Positions 1-12,591 of a stretch of 64,000 nt of DNA are shown here, in pieces. The notes under the pieces are model-generated. The model saw only the letters and a list, made by a program, of their open reading frames with translations, did not search any database and was not told where the DNA came from. Location: assembly GCA_947311845.1 (NCBI GenBank), contig CAMZMU010000081.1, forward strand, positions 1-64,000. Reading direction: 5' to 3'. The position numbers were made by a program, and so were the translations under genes. Origin of the DNA: Poa pratensis (taxonomy: Eukaryota > Streptophyta > Magnoliopsida > Poales > Poaceae). Every line of letters begins with the position of its first letter. Positions within the stretch are counted from its first letter, which is position 1.

Positions 1-709
1 TCTACGACATCGACAAGCTTCTGCAGCACACATCTCAACGCCAAGCGACGATGCCACCAAGGACTCAATTTCCCCACATCATAATCCGTTGTGAGCCCTT
101 CTTCCTTTCGTGTACCTTGACCTATCGGACTAGCTCTTTGATATTGCGGGGCATTGCACTTGTTCGAGTGATTGTCTTAAGTATTGGCGAGTGTGTTTCG
201 TTAGAGATCTTGGCACTAGCAAAAGAGAAGGAATCTTCATCAAAACAAAATCAAACAAAAAAAAAAAGAAAAGAAAGAAATTAGTGCAAGTATCATCTCT
301 AGGTTACGACAAAGCTTATACCGCCAAAGTGAGTGAGTGTAACACTTGTGCAAATCCGTTGCCCATCAAAAGCAATTGAGCTAGCGTCCCTCTCGTGTTG
401 GTGTGACATTTGAGCACGTAGTCTTCGTTAGGTTTCTTCTCGAGTGCTCGACCTTTGGTCGCCCAACCCCATCATTCGCTTTGTGTGTGTTTCTTCATCA
501 TTTGTGGTTGGAGTTTCTTGGTAATTTGATCATTGTGGATTTTTCTCTACCTTGAACAACATACTTTTCGCCGGATTTGCTTGTTTCGTTGCCACTTCAT
601 ACCTTCCTATCCTCATAATGTGTGTGTTGGGTGTTAGAACCGGATTCTCTCCTCTCAAGCCACATTTACTTGGGATATAGTTTGTCTTGGTTTTCCTTTC
701 CACCTACTC
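1..709 (+). other. leader/5' untranslated part of left gypsy copy
   Basis: No convincing coding. The stretch precedes the gag-like region of the left gypsy copy and has the look of a retrotransposon leader: pyrimidine-rich prose-like sequence and an A-rich tract near 243-290. The inverted copy lacks it, since similarity between the arms stops near 710. The window starts inside the element, so its 5' LTR is not visible. Confidence 0.5.
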
Positions 710-1511
710 ACTTGTTCTTGAGAAAATGTTTAGGGAAGTACAAAGGAAAGCTCAAGCCGGACGATGAAATGCATAGTACTTCGAGGTGATCATGGCTATG
801 TCACACAACGGAGTTCGTTGGTCTTCGACACCTTCTTCGTGATGGCCTCGGACGCTACGAGCGCCGTCTCAAGCTCAAGAGCCAACTTCAACGACCGCAT
901 GCATGCGCAAGAAGCATCTATGGAGCGGGTGACCGAAGCTCTCAACAACCTTGTGCGACAACGAGCTCTCTTCACACGCTCAAGCCGTACAAGAAGCACC
1001 TCAAGGTCGACACAAGCACGTCATGGACGTCATGAACCTCGACAAGAACGTCAACATACCAAGGCGCGACGCCCATGAACGACCTCCTCCTAACGTTGAA
1101 CAACCACATGATCTTCACGCGAACAATGCCAATGCGCATCAAGAACAACCTCACCAAAATGATGAACGTCCGAACGCATACCATCACCACCACCGCAACA
1201 ACGTGATCGTCATGACCCATTGGCTAATGACAATGGCGTCCGGGTGCGAATGACTGAACAAGGACGTCACCCGTCATCCTCCAAGGCCACGCATCAAAAC
1301 ATGACAATGCGAACAATAACGAACAACCCGTTCCTCAACAAGAGCTACCTCCCATGACCTCGTCCTCGTCAAGAACTTCCACATGATCGTCCCAACACCA
1401 CCATTCCGAGTCAAGTGATAACGAGTCAAGCCAACACAATGGTGATGGACTCAATCGAAGGAGACGTGGACGTGCATTCCCACGTGGTGCCATGGTGACA
1501 ACTATGATGAC

Positions 1512-2288
1512 TTGACCAACGTCCGCTTTGACATACCCAAGTTCTACGGCACAAGTGATCCGGAAGCTTACTTCTCATGGGTACTCAAGGTTGACAAGAT
1601 CTTCCGCGTGCAACGCTTCTCCGACAACAAGAAGGTTGCCTTAGCCTCGATGGAGTTTGAAGAGTATGCCCTCTTGTGGTGGGAACAACTACAAGATGCT
1701 CGCGTCGCTAACCACCAACAACCAATGACACTTGGGTTGAAATGAAAGAAACAATGTACAAGCGCTTCGTGCCAAGCCATTACACTAGAGACTTATACAA
1801 GAAGTTGCAAGAGTTGAAGCAAGGTTGAAGTCGGTTGATGAGTACTACAAGGAGATGGAAATCTCCATGATGAGAGCCAATGTCAACGAGTACGAAGAGC
1901 AATCCATGGCTCGTTTCATGAATGGCCTCAACTATCCAATCAAGAAGATCGTGGAGTTCCAACCATATGCCTCTTTGGTTGAGCTAGTACATCAAGCTTC
2001 CAAGGCCGAGCGCACGTGCTTGAAGAGCTCAAATACCTCAAGACAAAGGCATTCTTCGCCAACAAGCCTTCTTCGTCAACACCTACACCTTCACAAGCTC
2101 TTCCTCAAGCAAACAGAGTCCTCCAAGAGTCTCTACATCGACACCTCAAGCGCCTCAACCTTTCAAGAAAGTACCTCCCCTACCAAGGCGCCTCAAGGAT
2201 CTTCGTCCGGCACAAGACTCTTGCAATGCTACAAGTGCGGCGACAAGGGCACAAATCTTTTGAGTGCACCAACAAGAAGGTCATGATC
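1512..2288 (+). pseudogene. gypsy gag, left copy (frame-broken)
   Basis: Translation gives the retrotransposon gag core: a segment with YFSWVLKVDKIF and EEYALLWWEQLQ at 1512-1745, then SVDEYYKEMEISMMRANVNE and ARFMNGLNYPIKKIVEFQPY at 1825-2000. A CCHC zinc-knuckle trace (CYKCGDKG) lies near 2228-2255. Frames shift between these segments. One shift, near 1726-1730, matches a base present in the right copy (caatcgacac there, caatgacac here). In an intact element this protein would form the virus-like particle in the cytoplasm. Confidence 0.85.
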
Positions 2289-2339
2289 ATCAATGACATG
2301 GGAGAGTATGAATCTATGAGTGAAGATGAGTACAATGCT

Positions 2340-2910
2340 TTGAACAAGGTCGCCACAATGCAAAGTGCTCAAGAAGAAGAAATGAGATATATTGTGATGG
2401 CGACAACAACCCTTCCTTGGTTGTGGCAAGAGCTTAACCACCAATGTTCAAGTGGAAGAAGACCAAAGATGCAACTTGTTTCAAACAAGAGCGGGAATCA
2501 ATGGAAAGTCCATCAAGGTCATCATAGATGGTGGAAGTTGCCACAACTAGCGAGCAAAGAACTTTGTGATAAGCTCAACTTGAAGTTCAAGAAGCACCCA
2601 CATCCACCATGTGCAATGGTTGAGTGATACCGGAGCCGTCAAGATTCAACACATGGTGCAAGTGTCCTTCAAGATTGGAGCCTATGAAGATACGGTTGAT
2701 TGTGATGTTGTGCCTATGACGTTTGTCACTTACTCTTGGGCGTCCTGGCAATTTGACAAGGGTGCTATGCATGATGGAAGGACAAATACTATAGCTTCAA
2801 GAACAACGACAAGACCTTCGTCCTTCGTCCCATGACACCAAGTCAAGTCATCGCCGACAACGCCAAGACTATTGCAAGGGCACAACAAGATCGTTCGTCA
2901 GTGAGATGAG
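2340..2910 (+). pseudogene. gypsy aspartic protease region, left copy
   Basis: Weakly readable here because of frame breaks, but the matching right-arm segment shows an aspartic-protease motif (VIIDGGSCHNLAS). In the left arm the equivalent bases lie at about 2518-2565, followed by fragments such as FKIGAYEDTVDCDVVPM at 2660-2720. The protease would cleave the Gag-Pol precursor. The end of the domain and the linker to reverse transcriptase are not clear. Confidence 0.7.
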
Positions 2911-3069
2911 TGGTGAGCGAGAGACCCACCATAAAGTGAGTGAGAGCCACAAGCCAAATGAGTGTGACACTTCAAAGAGAGTTCCCACAAAACTTACACT
3001 ATTTGCCACAGAGAGAGATGAGAGGGTTGAGAGAGAACCCATCCACCCTCCACTATGTGCTCATATGCA

Positions 3070-3920
<851 letters not shown>

Positions 3921-3930
<10 letters not shown>

Positions 3931-4440
3931 CGGATTTTACCGCCGTTTCATCAAGGATTTTTCCACAATTGCTTGCCCCCCATGAACTTACAAAGAAGAA
4001 TGTACCTTTCATTTGGGGCAATGCACATGATTTTGCTTTCAATGAGCTCAAACGGTTATTAACCGAAGCACCACTCCTTGCCCTTCCGGATTTCTCTAAG
4101 ACATTTGAGATTGAATGCGATGCAAGTGGATTGGGCATTGGTGGAGTGCTTATGCAAAATGGTAGACCCATCGCATACCATAGTGAGAAACTAGATGGAG
4201 CTCGCTTGAATTACCCCATTTATGACAAAGAGTTATTTGCTTTGGTTCGTGTTTTGGATGTGTGGCAACATTACCTTCGTCCTAAGGAATTTGTCATTCA
4301 TTCCGACCATGAATCCTTGAAATATTTGAAAAGTCAAACAAATTTGAACAAAAGACATGCTAAGTGGGTTGAGTTCATTGAGTCTTTCACTTTGTAATCA
4401 AATACAAGAAAGGTAAAGACAATGTGGTCGCGGATGCTCT
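3921..4440 (+). pseudogene. gypsy RT thumb and RNase H, left copy
   Basis: An open stretch of about 158 codons carries the RNase H signature: [20 protein letters not shown] with the first catalytic Asp, then [20 protein letters not shown] and [13 protein letters not shown]. It ends where one extra base near 4387 (relative to the right arm) shifts the frame before [18 protein letters not shown]. It would degrade the RNA strand of the RNA-DNA hybrid during reverse transcription. Confidence 0.88.
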
Positions 4441-5282
4441 ATCCCGCAAGGCCAACCTACTTACACGTCTTGACATTAGTGTCTTGGGTTTGGATGAGAT
4501 AAAGGAGTTGTATGCTACCGATGCTTTCTTTGGAGACATTTTCGCTCAATGTTCGGAGCACAAAGGAATTGGTGATTTCTATTTGCACCAAGGTTTCTTG
4601 TTTAAGGCTAACAAACTATGCATACCCGAGTCTTCGCTCGTTCGTTGGTCCTTTTGAAGGAATCTCATGGAGGAACACTCATGGGTCACTTTGGCCGCGA
4701 CAAGACCTACGCCATGCTCGCCACCAACTACTATTGGCCAGAATGAAGCGTGATGTGGAACGCCTAGTTCGACGATGTTCTACATGTCTCAAAGCTAAGT
4801 CTACTCTAAACTCTCATGGTATACACCTTTGCCTATTCCACATCACCCATGGTCCGATATAGCTATGGATTTTGTCTTAGGACTCCCACGCACTAAAACA
4901 AACAAGGATTCCATCTTTGTCGTCATTGATTTCTCTAAAATGGCACACTTTATACCATGCAACAAGACGACGATGCTTCACATATTGCTACTTTGTTTTT
5001 CAGGGAAATCGTCCGTCTTCATGGAGTGCCCAAGACCATTGTGTCGGATCGTGACGTCAAGTTTGTGAGCTATTTTTGGAAGACTTTGATGGCCAAGATG
5101 GGAATCAAGCAACTATTCTCCACCGCATACCACCCTCAAACCGATGGCCAAACCGAAGTGGTGAACCGAAGCCTATCCACACTCCTTCGTTGTTGATCAA
5201 GCCAACTTGAAGAATTGAGAAATGCATCCCACACGCTGAGTTCGCCTACAATCGAGAACTACACCGCGCAACAAAGAGAACA
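4441..5282 (+). pseudogene. gypsy integrase, left copy (truncated)
   Basis: Contains the zinc-finger region (HFGRDKTYAMLATNYYW, then CSTCLKAKS in shifted frames), the catalytic core with [20 protein letters not shown] and IVSDRDVKF, and the [16 protein letters not shown] block with the catalytic Glu. The sequence stops matching the other arm at about 5282, before the C-terminal GDLVWLHLRK block that the right arm keeps. This copy therefore lacks the integrase C-terminus. Confidence 0.85.
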
Positions 5283-5539
5283 CAAAGATAGGAGTGAGGT
5301 CACCATATCATGGAGAGCCTTGACTCTTGATCTTGTCATTGGGCCATTTTGATGTAGTGCAACCTAGGCACACAACACCAAGTGGCCCAACGATAAGAGC
5401 AAGAGTCAAAGCTCTCCATGATAAGGTGAATTCACTCCTATCTATGTGTGATCTCGACACTCCTTTGAATGGTTTGCTACTTCTCGGATACTTTGTGCAT
5501 GCTCAGGAATCACCTTGATGATGACCCACAATGGAGGAG
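5283..5539 (+). other. 3' tail of gypsy polyprotein region, left copy
   Basis: Holds a segment reading GPTIRARVKALHDKVNSLL, a conserved tail seen near the end of this gypsy group's coding region. It is preceded by gatgtagtgcaacctaggca, which is mirrored in the right arm near 6370-6400. It is joined directly to the truncated integrase at about 5282, so an internal deletion is likely. From 5540 there is a lysine/glutamine/glutamate-coding purine-rich stretch that probably includes the polypurine tract. Confidence 0.6.
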
Positions 5540-6353
5540 AAGATGGCCAAGAGAAGACCCAAGAGGCTGACCAAGAGAAGACCCAAGAAGATGGCCAAGA
5601 AGAAGAAGAGGAGCAGGAAAAACTGACCCAGCGGTACTACCGCTCCTTCAAGTGGTACTACCGCTCGGGCGGTACTACCGCCCCCAGTGCCGCCGAGAAC
5701 CCTCCTCTGCGCCCATGTGCGGCACTGCCGGCGGTACTACCGCCCGCCCAAGCGGTACTACCGCGCTGACGAGCGTACTACCGCCGGCGCCGAAGTCAAC
5801 GTTGCTCTGGCCCGCTGCGGGAACCAGCCAGGCTGTTGAGCCTTGTAACCTCCACCTACCCCACCTAACTTTCCCCTTTTGCCTCTAGACTATAATAGGC
5901 GTTCCCCATCTAGATCTAGGTTAGACTATGATTTGGGATTAGAGTAGAGCCTTGCTCCTTCTTCTCAAAGTGTCTCTTTCCTCCTATGGAGATGAATCAA
6001 GGCCTCCCTTGTGGAGATGAACCAAGGCCTCCCCTTGTGGAGAAGATCCCTTCGTGGATACCAAGTCTTCCTCTTGTAGTTGCGATTACTTGTGAATCTT
6101 CCCTCTTTGAGTGGCTAGATTGGATTGGTTGGATTGACCAATTGGACAAACAATCCTAAGAGTAAGGTGTGCTTGGGAGAGGAGAATTGGGGGCTACCCT
6201 AGGGATTTGTTACCAATTGAATCTTGCTGAGTTGCTACTTGCTAGTTACCTTTAATTGTGAGTTTCCCCTCTTTGTGTTCTTGAGTTCATCCCGTGTTCT
6301 TCGTGTTCATCGCTCCCTCCGCACAAATCCATGAAAATCGGGACCAACCTACA
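5540..6353 (+). mobile_element. LTR of left gypsy copy (3' LTR)
   Basis: The segment lies downstream of the coding remnant. It begins after a purine-rich tract (5540-5625), carries an array of GCGGTACTACCGC palindromes, and ends in ...cctacatca at 6353. Its end (tccatgaaaatcgggaccaacct) resembles LTR ends at 12105-12156 and 48290-48332, which supports the LTR call. The exact 5' border (about 5620) is uncertain. The inverted copy follows immediately, without a primer-binding site. Confidence 0.65.
5632..5795 (+). repeat. array of GCGGTACTACCGC palindromes in LTR
   Basis: About six copies of a 13-base near-perfect palindrome (GCGGTA-C-TACCGC) or close variants occur within 165 bases, separated by GC-rich spacers. 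The same motif recurs in the LTR fragment at 29600-30140. Its dense repetition inside an LTR suggests a protein-binding or structural role in the U3 region; this is inference. Confidence 0.85.
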
Positions 6354-6394
6354 TCACATTTGGCGATGTTGGTGTTGTGCCTAGTTGCACTACA

Positions 6395-7530
6395 TCATCT
6401 CCCCCCCTTGGGAAAGAGTCGTCCTCGACTATTCGTTCTCATCACTTGGGTTTCCAAGTAAGGCGAGATGTCGGCGACGTTGAAGGTGTCATGTACGCCG
6501 TACTTAGACTTTGGTATGTCGATCTTGTATTGCATTGTCGTTGATGCGCTTGAGAACCTTGAAAGGACCATCTCCTCTTGGCGCGAGCTTAGACTTTCTC
6601 TCATCGGGAAGCGGTCTTTGCGTAGATGTAGCCAAACAAGGTCTCCTTCTTCAAAGATCATGGGCGCTTGTTCTTGTTCATCTTCGTAGCATGGTCTTCG
6701 TTGTGCTTCTCAAGCGTGGCCCTTGTGTCTTCGTAGTTTCTTCATGTAAGCGGCGTGCTTGTCAAATCCATGTTGACTTGTTCTCGGAGTGGAAGTGGTA
6801 GCATGTCTAGCGCGGTGTAGGGGTTGGTAGACATGTTCTCTTTGTTGCGCGGTTAGAGCTCGATTGTAGGCGAACTCGCGTGTGGGATGCACTCTTCCCA
6901 ATTCTTCAAGTTGGCTTGATCAACACACGAAGGAGTGTGGATAGGCTTCGGTTCACCACTTCGGTTTGGCCATCGGTTTGAGGGTGGTATGCGGTGGAGA
7001 ATAGTTGCTTGATTCCCATCTTGGCCATCAAAGTCTTCCAAAAATAGCTCACGAACTTGACGTCACGATCCGACACAATGGTCTTGGGCACTCCATGAAG
7101 ACGGACGATTTCCCTGAAAAACAAAGTAGCAATGTGTGAAGCATCGTCGTCTTGTTGCATGGTATAAAGTGTGCCATTTTAGAGAATCGATCAATGACGA
7201 CAAAGATGGAATCCTTGTTTGTTTTAGTGCGTGGGAGTCCTAAGACAAAATCCATAGCATGTCGGACCATGGGTGATGTGGAATTGGCAAAGGTGTGTAT
7301 AAGCCATGAGAGTTTAGAGTAGACTTAGCTTTGAGACATGTTGAACATCGTCGCACCAAGCGGTTCCACATCCGGTACATCCTTGGCCAATAGTAGTTTG
7401 TGGAGAGCATGCAAAGGTCTTGTCACGTCCAAAGTGTCCCATTAAGACGCCTCCATGTGATTCCTTCAAAAGGACCAAACGAAGCGAAGACTCGGGTATA
7501 CATAGTTTGTTAGCCTTAAACAAGAAACCT
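6395..7530 (-). pseudogene. gypsy integrase, right copy
   Basis: Minus-strand reading shows the zinc-finger zone (HGGVLMGHFGRDKTFA), the catalytic core ([45 protein letters not shown]) and the C-terminal module GDLVWLHLRKDRFP followed by YGVHDTFNVADISPYL. Frame breaks occur near 7270-7310, 6905 and 6700. The C-terminal module is typical of the gypsy clade with a DNA-targeting tail; I see no clear chromodomain. Confidence 0.87.
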
Positions 7531-8130
7531 TGTGCAAATAGAAATCACCAATTCCTTTGTGCTCCGAACATTGAGCGAAAATGTCTCCAAAGAAAGCATC
7601 GGTAGCATACAACTCTTTATCTCATCCAAACCCAAGACACTAATGTCAAGACGTGTAAGTAGGTTGGCCTTGCGGGATAGAGCATCCGCGACCACATTGT
7701 CTTTACCTTTCTTGTATTTGATTACAAAGTAAAGACTCAATGAACTCAACCCACTTAGCATGTCTTTTGTTCAAATTTGTTTGACTTTTCAAATATTTCA
7801 AGGATTCATGGTCGGAATGAATGACAAATTCCTTAGGACGAAGGTAATGTTGCCACACATCCAAAACACGAACCAAAGCAAATAACTCTTTGTCATAAAT
7901 GGGGTAATTCAAGCGAGCTCCATCTAGTTTCTCACTATGGTATGCGATGGGTCTACCATTTTGCATAAGCACTCCACCAATGCCCAATCCACTTGCATCG
8001 CATTCAATCTCAAATGTCTTAGAGAAATCCGGAAGGGCAAGGAGTGGTGCTTCGGTTAATAACCGTTTGAGCTCATTGAAAGCAAAATCATGTGCATTGC
8101 CCCAAATGAAAGGTACATTTTCTTTGTAAG
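7516..8130 (-). pseudogene. gypsy RNase H, right copy
   Basis: Carries the same RNase H blocks as the left copy ([53 protein letters not shown]) and then [18 protein letters not shown] in a second frame. The frame change near 7731 corresponds to one base missing relative to the left copy, which has the opposite defect at the same place. Confidence 0.87.
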
Positions 8131-8207
8131 TTCATGGAGGGGGCAAGCAATTGTGGAAAAATCCTTGATGAAACGGCGGTAAAATCCGGCAAAACCAAGA
8201 AAACGTC

Positions 8208-9186
8208 TCAACTCCTCAAGTGACATCGGAAAAGGCCAAGTCCGAATTGCTTGTATCTTTGCTTCATCACTTCAACTCCATCCGAAGAAACAACAAAACC
8301 CAAGAAAACAAGTTTGTTGGTGGCAAAAGTGCACTTAGAAAGATTTGCATAAAGCTTTTCATTGCGAAGAACCAACAAAACTTGAGCAACATGAGAAGTG
8401 TGCTCTTCCAAAGATTTGCTATAGATAAGGATGTCGTCAAAGTATACCACAACAAATTTCCCAATGAAAGGACGCAAAACATGATTCATGAGACGCATAA
8501 AAGTAGAAGGTGCATTGGAAAGACCAAATGGCATGACAAGCCATCATAAAGACCAAGCTTTGTTTTAAATGCGGTCTTCCATTCATCACCTTCACACATC
8601 TTATTTGATGGTATCCACTTTTAAGATCAATTTTGGAGAATATAGCGGAACCACAAAGCTCATCAAGCATATCATCAAGTCGAGGGATAGGATGGCGATA
8701 CCGAACGGTGATGGCGTTGATGGGGCGACAATCCATGCAAAGGCGAAGAGTGTTGTCGTGCTTGGGTACCAAGATGACGGGCACGGCGCACGGACTCAAG
8801 CTCTCGCGGATATGTCCCATGGCAAGAAGTTCTTGTATTTGCCGCTCGATCTCCTTTGTCTCCTCGGGGTTGGTGCGGTAAGGAGCGCGGTTTGGTAGCG
8901 GTGCGCCGGGAACAAGGTCGATGCGGTGCTCGATTCCGCGTAGAGGAGGTAGTCCCGGTGGCACTTCTTGAGGGAAGACATCTTCAAAGTCCTTCAAAAG
9001 AGACAACAAAGAAGGAGGAAGGTTTGTGAAAGTGTTAGTCATAGAAACTTCACCCTTGCATATGAGCACATAGTGGAGGGTGGATGGGTTTCTCTCAACT
9101 CCCTCATCTCTCTCTTGTGGCAAATAGTGTAAGTTTTGTGGGAACTCTCTTTGAAGTGTCACTCTCATTTGGCTTGTGGCTCTCAC
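8208..9186 (-). pseudogene. gypsy reverse transcriptase, right copy
   Basis: A 249-codon open frame (8437-9186) covers the N-terminal RT region through [14 protein letters not shown] and KIDLKSGYHQIR. A second frame (8208-8534) carries [20 protein letters not shown] and the catalytic [11 protein letters not shown], then [13 protein letters not shown]. One frame change near 8530-8560 separates them, at the same place as in the left arm. Confidence 0.9.
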
Positions 9187-9216
9187 TCACTTTATGGTGG
9201 GTCTCTCGCTCACCAC

Positions 9217-9749
9217 TCATCTCACTGACGAACGATCTTGTTGTGCCCTTGCAATAGTCTTGGCGTTGTCGGCGATGACTTGACTTGGTGTCATGGGACG
9301 AAGGACGAAGGTCTTGTCGTTGTTCTTGAAGCTATAGTAATTTGTCCTTCCATCATGCATAGCACCCTTATCAAATTGCCAAGGACGCCAAGAAGTAAGT
9401 GACAAACGGTCATAGGCACAACATCACAATCAACCGTATCTTCATAGGCTCCAATCTTGAAGGACACTTGCACCATGTGTTGAATCTTGACGGCTCCGGT
9501 ATCACTCAACCATTGCACATGGTAAGGATGTGGGTGCTTCTTGAACTTCAAGTTGAGCTTATCACAAAGTTCTTTGCTCGCTAAGTTGTGGCAACTTCCA
9601 CCATCTATGATGACCTTGATGGACTTTCCATTGATTCCCGCTCTTGTTTGAAACAAATTGCATCTTTGGTCTTCTTCCACTTGAACATTGGTGGTTAAGC
9701 TCTTGCCACAACCAAGGAAGGTTGTTGTCGCCATCACAATATATCTCAC
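9217..9749 (-). pseudogene. gypsy aspartic protease region, right copy
   Basis: A 152-codon open frame includes GKSIKVIIDGGSCHNLAS, in which the Asp-Gly-Gly-Ser fits the catalytic loop of retroviral-type aspartic proteases, followed by FKIGAYEDTVDCDVVPM. This is the clearest protease copy of the pair. Confidence 0.8.
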
Positions 9750-10630
9750 TTTTCTTCTTGAGCACTTTGCATTGTGGCGACCTTGTTCAAAGCATTGTAC
9801 TCATCTTCACTCATAGATTCATACTCTCCCATGTCATTGATGATCATGACCTTCTTGTTGGTGCACTCAAAGATTTGTGCCCTTGTCCGCCGCACTTGTA
9901 GCATTGCAAAGTCTTGTGCCGGACGAAGATCCTTGAGGCGCCTTGGTAGAGGGAGGTACTTTCTTGAAAGGTTGAGGCGCTTGATGTCGATGTAGAGACT
10001 CTTGGAGGACCTCGTGTGTTTGCGTGAGGAAGAGCTTGTGAAGGTGTAGGTGTTGACGAGACGGCTTGTTGGCGAAGAATGCCTTTGTCTTGATGTATTT
10101 GAGCTCTTCAAGCACGTGACGCTCGGCCTTTGTTGCTTGATGGACTAACTCAACCAAGTTGGCATATGGTTGGAACTCCACAATCTTCTTGATTGGATAG
10201 TTGAGGCCATTCATGAAGCGAGCCATTGATTGCTCTTCGTACTCGTTGACATTGGCTCTCATCATGGAGATTTCCATCTCCTTATAGTACTCATCAACCG
10301 ACTTCAACATTGCTTCAACTCTTGCAACTTCTTGTATAAGTCTCTAGTGTAATGGCTTGGCACGAAGCGCTTGTACATTGTTTCTTTCATTTCAACCCAA
10401 GTGTCGATTGGTTGTTGGTGGTTAGCGATGCATGCATCTTGTAGTTGTTCCCACCACAAGAGGGCATACTCTTCAAACTCCATCGAGGCTAATGCAACCT
10501 TCTTGTTGTCGGAGAAGCGTTATACGCGGAAGATCTTGTCAACCTTGAGTACCCATGAGAAGTAGGCTTCCGGATCACTTGTGCCGTAGAACTTGGGTAT
10601 GTCAAAGCGAAGATTGTTCAAGTTGTCGTA
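9750..10630 (-). pseudogene. gypsy gag, right copy
   Basis: Minus-strand frames give SVDEYYKEMEISMMRANVNE and ARFMNGLNYPIKKIVEFQPY (10150-10310), a linker rich in Ser/Thr/Pro, and a zinc-knuckle remnant near 9890-9910. The 5' part (10371-10600) reads only in a broken frame because of a stop in place of a Gln codon (cgtataacg where the left copy has cgtgcaacg). Confidence 0.82.
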
Positions 10631-11437
10631 GTCGTCGCCATGGGCACCACGTGGGAATGCACGTTCACGTCTCCTTCGATTGAGTCCATCACCATTGTGT
10701 TGGCTTGACTCATTGTCACTTGACTCGGAATGATGGTGTTGTTGATGATCATGTGGAGTTCTTGACGAGGACGAGGATCATGGCGAGGAATGGGTTGTTC
10801 GTTATTGTTCACATTGTCATGATTTTGATGGCGTGGCCTTGGAGGGTGACGGGGATGACGTCCTTGTTCATCAAAGTCATTCACACCCGGTACGCCATTG
10901 TCATTAGCCAATGGGTCATGACGATCGCGTTGTTGCGGTGGTGGTGATGGTATGCGTTCGCGACGTTCATCATTTTGGTGAGGTTGTTCTTGATGCGCAT
11001 TGGCATTGTTCGCATGAAGATCATGTGGTTGTTCAATGTTAGGAGGAGGTCATTCATGGGCATCACGCCTTGGATATGTGACGTTCTTGTCGAGGTTCAT
11101 GACGTCCATGACGTGCTTGTGTCGACCTTGAGGTGCTTCTTGTATGACTTGAGCGTGAAGAAGAAGAAGCTCGTTGTCGCATAAGGTTGTTGAGAGTTTC
11201 GGTCACCCGCTCCATAGATGCTTCTTACGCATGCATGCGATCGTTGCAGTTGGCCTCTTGAGCTTGAAGACGGCGCTCGTAGCGTCCTAGGCCATCACGA
11301 AGGTGTCGAAGACCAACAAACTCCGTTTGTGTGACATAGCCATGATCACCGCGAACTCCACCGTGGATTTCATCGTCCGAGCTTGAGCTTCCGTTTGTAC
11401 TTCCCCTAAACATTTTCTCAAGAACAAGTGAGATATG
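10631..11437 (-). other. gypsy leader / N-terminal gag linker, right copy
   Basis: Mirror of 710-1510. Low-complexity, His/Asn/Arg-coding sequence rich in CAC, AAC and CGT triplets, with no recognisable domain. It ends at about 11437, where similarity between the arms stops (tttctcaagaacaagtg). Confidence 0.6.
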
Positions 11438-11525
11438 TTAGTGAAGTTAGGGACTTCTAGGGTGGCCCGATCTTCACGGATTGACGGTGGGAATGGACGA
11501 ACACACGCAAGAACACGTTGAAGCT
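11438..11525 (-). mobile_element. LTR 3' end of the inverted gypsy copy
   Basis: Read on the minus strand it gives gtgttcttgcgtgtgttcg... then gtgaagatcgggccaccctag, close to the LTR end at 48230-48320. It sits exactly upstream of the right-arm leader, as expected for the end of a 5' LTR. The rest of the LTR is missing, and sequence from about 11526 is unrelated. Confidence 0.6.
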
Positions 11526-12029
11526 AGATATTGGATATTCAGAGCCCTCCCATCCCGAATATCTAAAACTGACCTGTTCTGGATATTGAAACGTGATATT
11601 CACACACAATATCGAGGAAGGGGTCGCTAGTGGAAAATTAGCCCAGCGAATGTCGAGCTGTTGATATTCGCATCCCGTGCCCCCAACTCGCTCGTCTCCC
11701 CCGTCCTCATCTCCTCGCTCCCGTGCCTGACCAACAGCGGCCGGCGCTCGCGAATCCGTCCGGCTTCCCGCCTCTGCTCCTCTCCTCCGGCTGTATCTCC
11801 CGCCTCCCTCTCGTCTCTCTCTTTCCTGTGCAGGTGGGGGCGGATTGGGATGAGGTACGGTGAAAATAATCGATGGAACTACTAGCTAGCTGCGTCCGTG
11901 GTTGTAATCGTTGAATTACTGGCTAGCTGCATCGATGGTTGAACTGCTAGCTAGCTGCGTCCGTGAAAATAATCGATGGGAACTGCTCCCGCTATTTAAG
12001 AGAGTTGTTATTGAGTGGGGACTCTTGCA
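11526..12029. other. unclassified segment between two LTR scraps
   Basis: Holds several gatattc/atattgga motifs (11528-11680), a pyrimidine-rich GC-rich stretch at 11690-11830 that looks like a gene 5' region, and three near-repeats of ctagctagctgcgtccgtg-type sequence (11880-11970). No domain recognised. Possibly an inserted non-autonomous element. Confidence 0.35.
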
Positions 12030-12170
12030 GGCTCTTCTATTTATCTCAACCTTTCCCACGAATTCCCCTTGTGTTTTTCATGTTCTTCGTATTCTTCGCG
12101 ACCTCCGCATCAAATCCATGAAGATTGGGCCAACCCTAGATGTCCACACCTCATCAACCAACACGGACTC
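12030..12170 (+). mobile_element. gypsy LTR-end fragment
   Basis: The stretch ttcttcgcgacctccgcatc followed by ccatgaagattgggccaac closely resembles the LTR ends at 6300-6353 and 48230-48332. It is a plus-strand scrap facing the minus-strand LTR end at 11438-11525. Confidence 0.55.
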
Positions 12171-12403
12171 AGTCGCAAAGGGCCCAAGAACGAGGATTCA
12201 AACGGACTCAGCTATGTTGGAAGAATATCCACCGCTGAGAACGACCTCGCGTGGATGGCCTCCCAGGCCAGGTCACCAACAGACGTAGCTAATCTTTCGC
12301 TTTCGTGTAGGTGTTTGTGTTCATAGTTTTAGCATAATGGTGAAAAAAACATAGGCTTGTATAGTTAAGATGCTACACATTCTGCAATAACTGTTATTAC
12401 GTA

Positions 12404-12526
12404 CTCCCTCCGATCCATATTAATGGTCTCAACATTGTCTAGATACGGATGCATCTAGTCTAAACACTTAACTAGATACATATGTATCTAGATAAAGTTG
12501 AGTCCATTAATATGAATCGGAGGTTG
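12404..12526. mobile_element. Stowaway-type MITE 1
   Basis: Begins CTCCCTCCGATCCATATTAA and ends in the matching inverted sequence (ccattaatatgaatcggagg), flanked by TA on both sides (12402-12403 and 12527-12528). This is the hallmark of Tc1/Mariner-derived Stowaway MITEs of Triticeae. It lies just beyond the 3' end of the O-fucosyltransferase gene. Confidence 0.85.
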
Positions 12527-12591
12527 TACAAGCATTGCTACCTCATCATTCACACCATGTCCACTCAAAATGGACAACAAAACAGGTACTA

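Larger units (their letters stand above)
6354..11437 (-). mobile_element. Ty3/gypsy internal region, right (inverted) arm
   Basis: This is the minus-strand copy of the left gypsy region, running from a leader at 11437 through gag, protease, RT, RNase H and integrase to a 3' tail at about 6362. It keeps the integrase C-terminus that the left copy lost. It has fewer frame breaks in RT, but its own single-base lesions elsewhere. The low-coordinate end abuts the LTR end of the left copy at 6353, so its own 3' LTR is missing. Confidence 0.9.
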
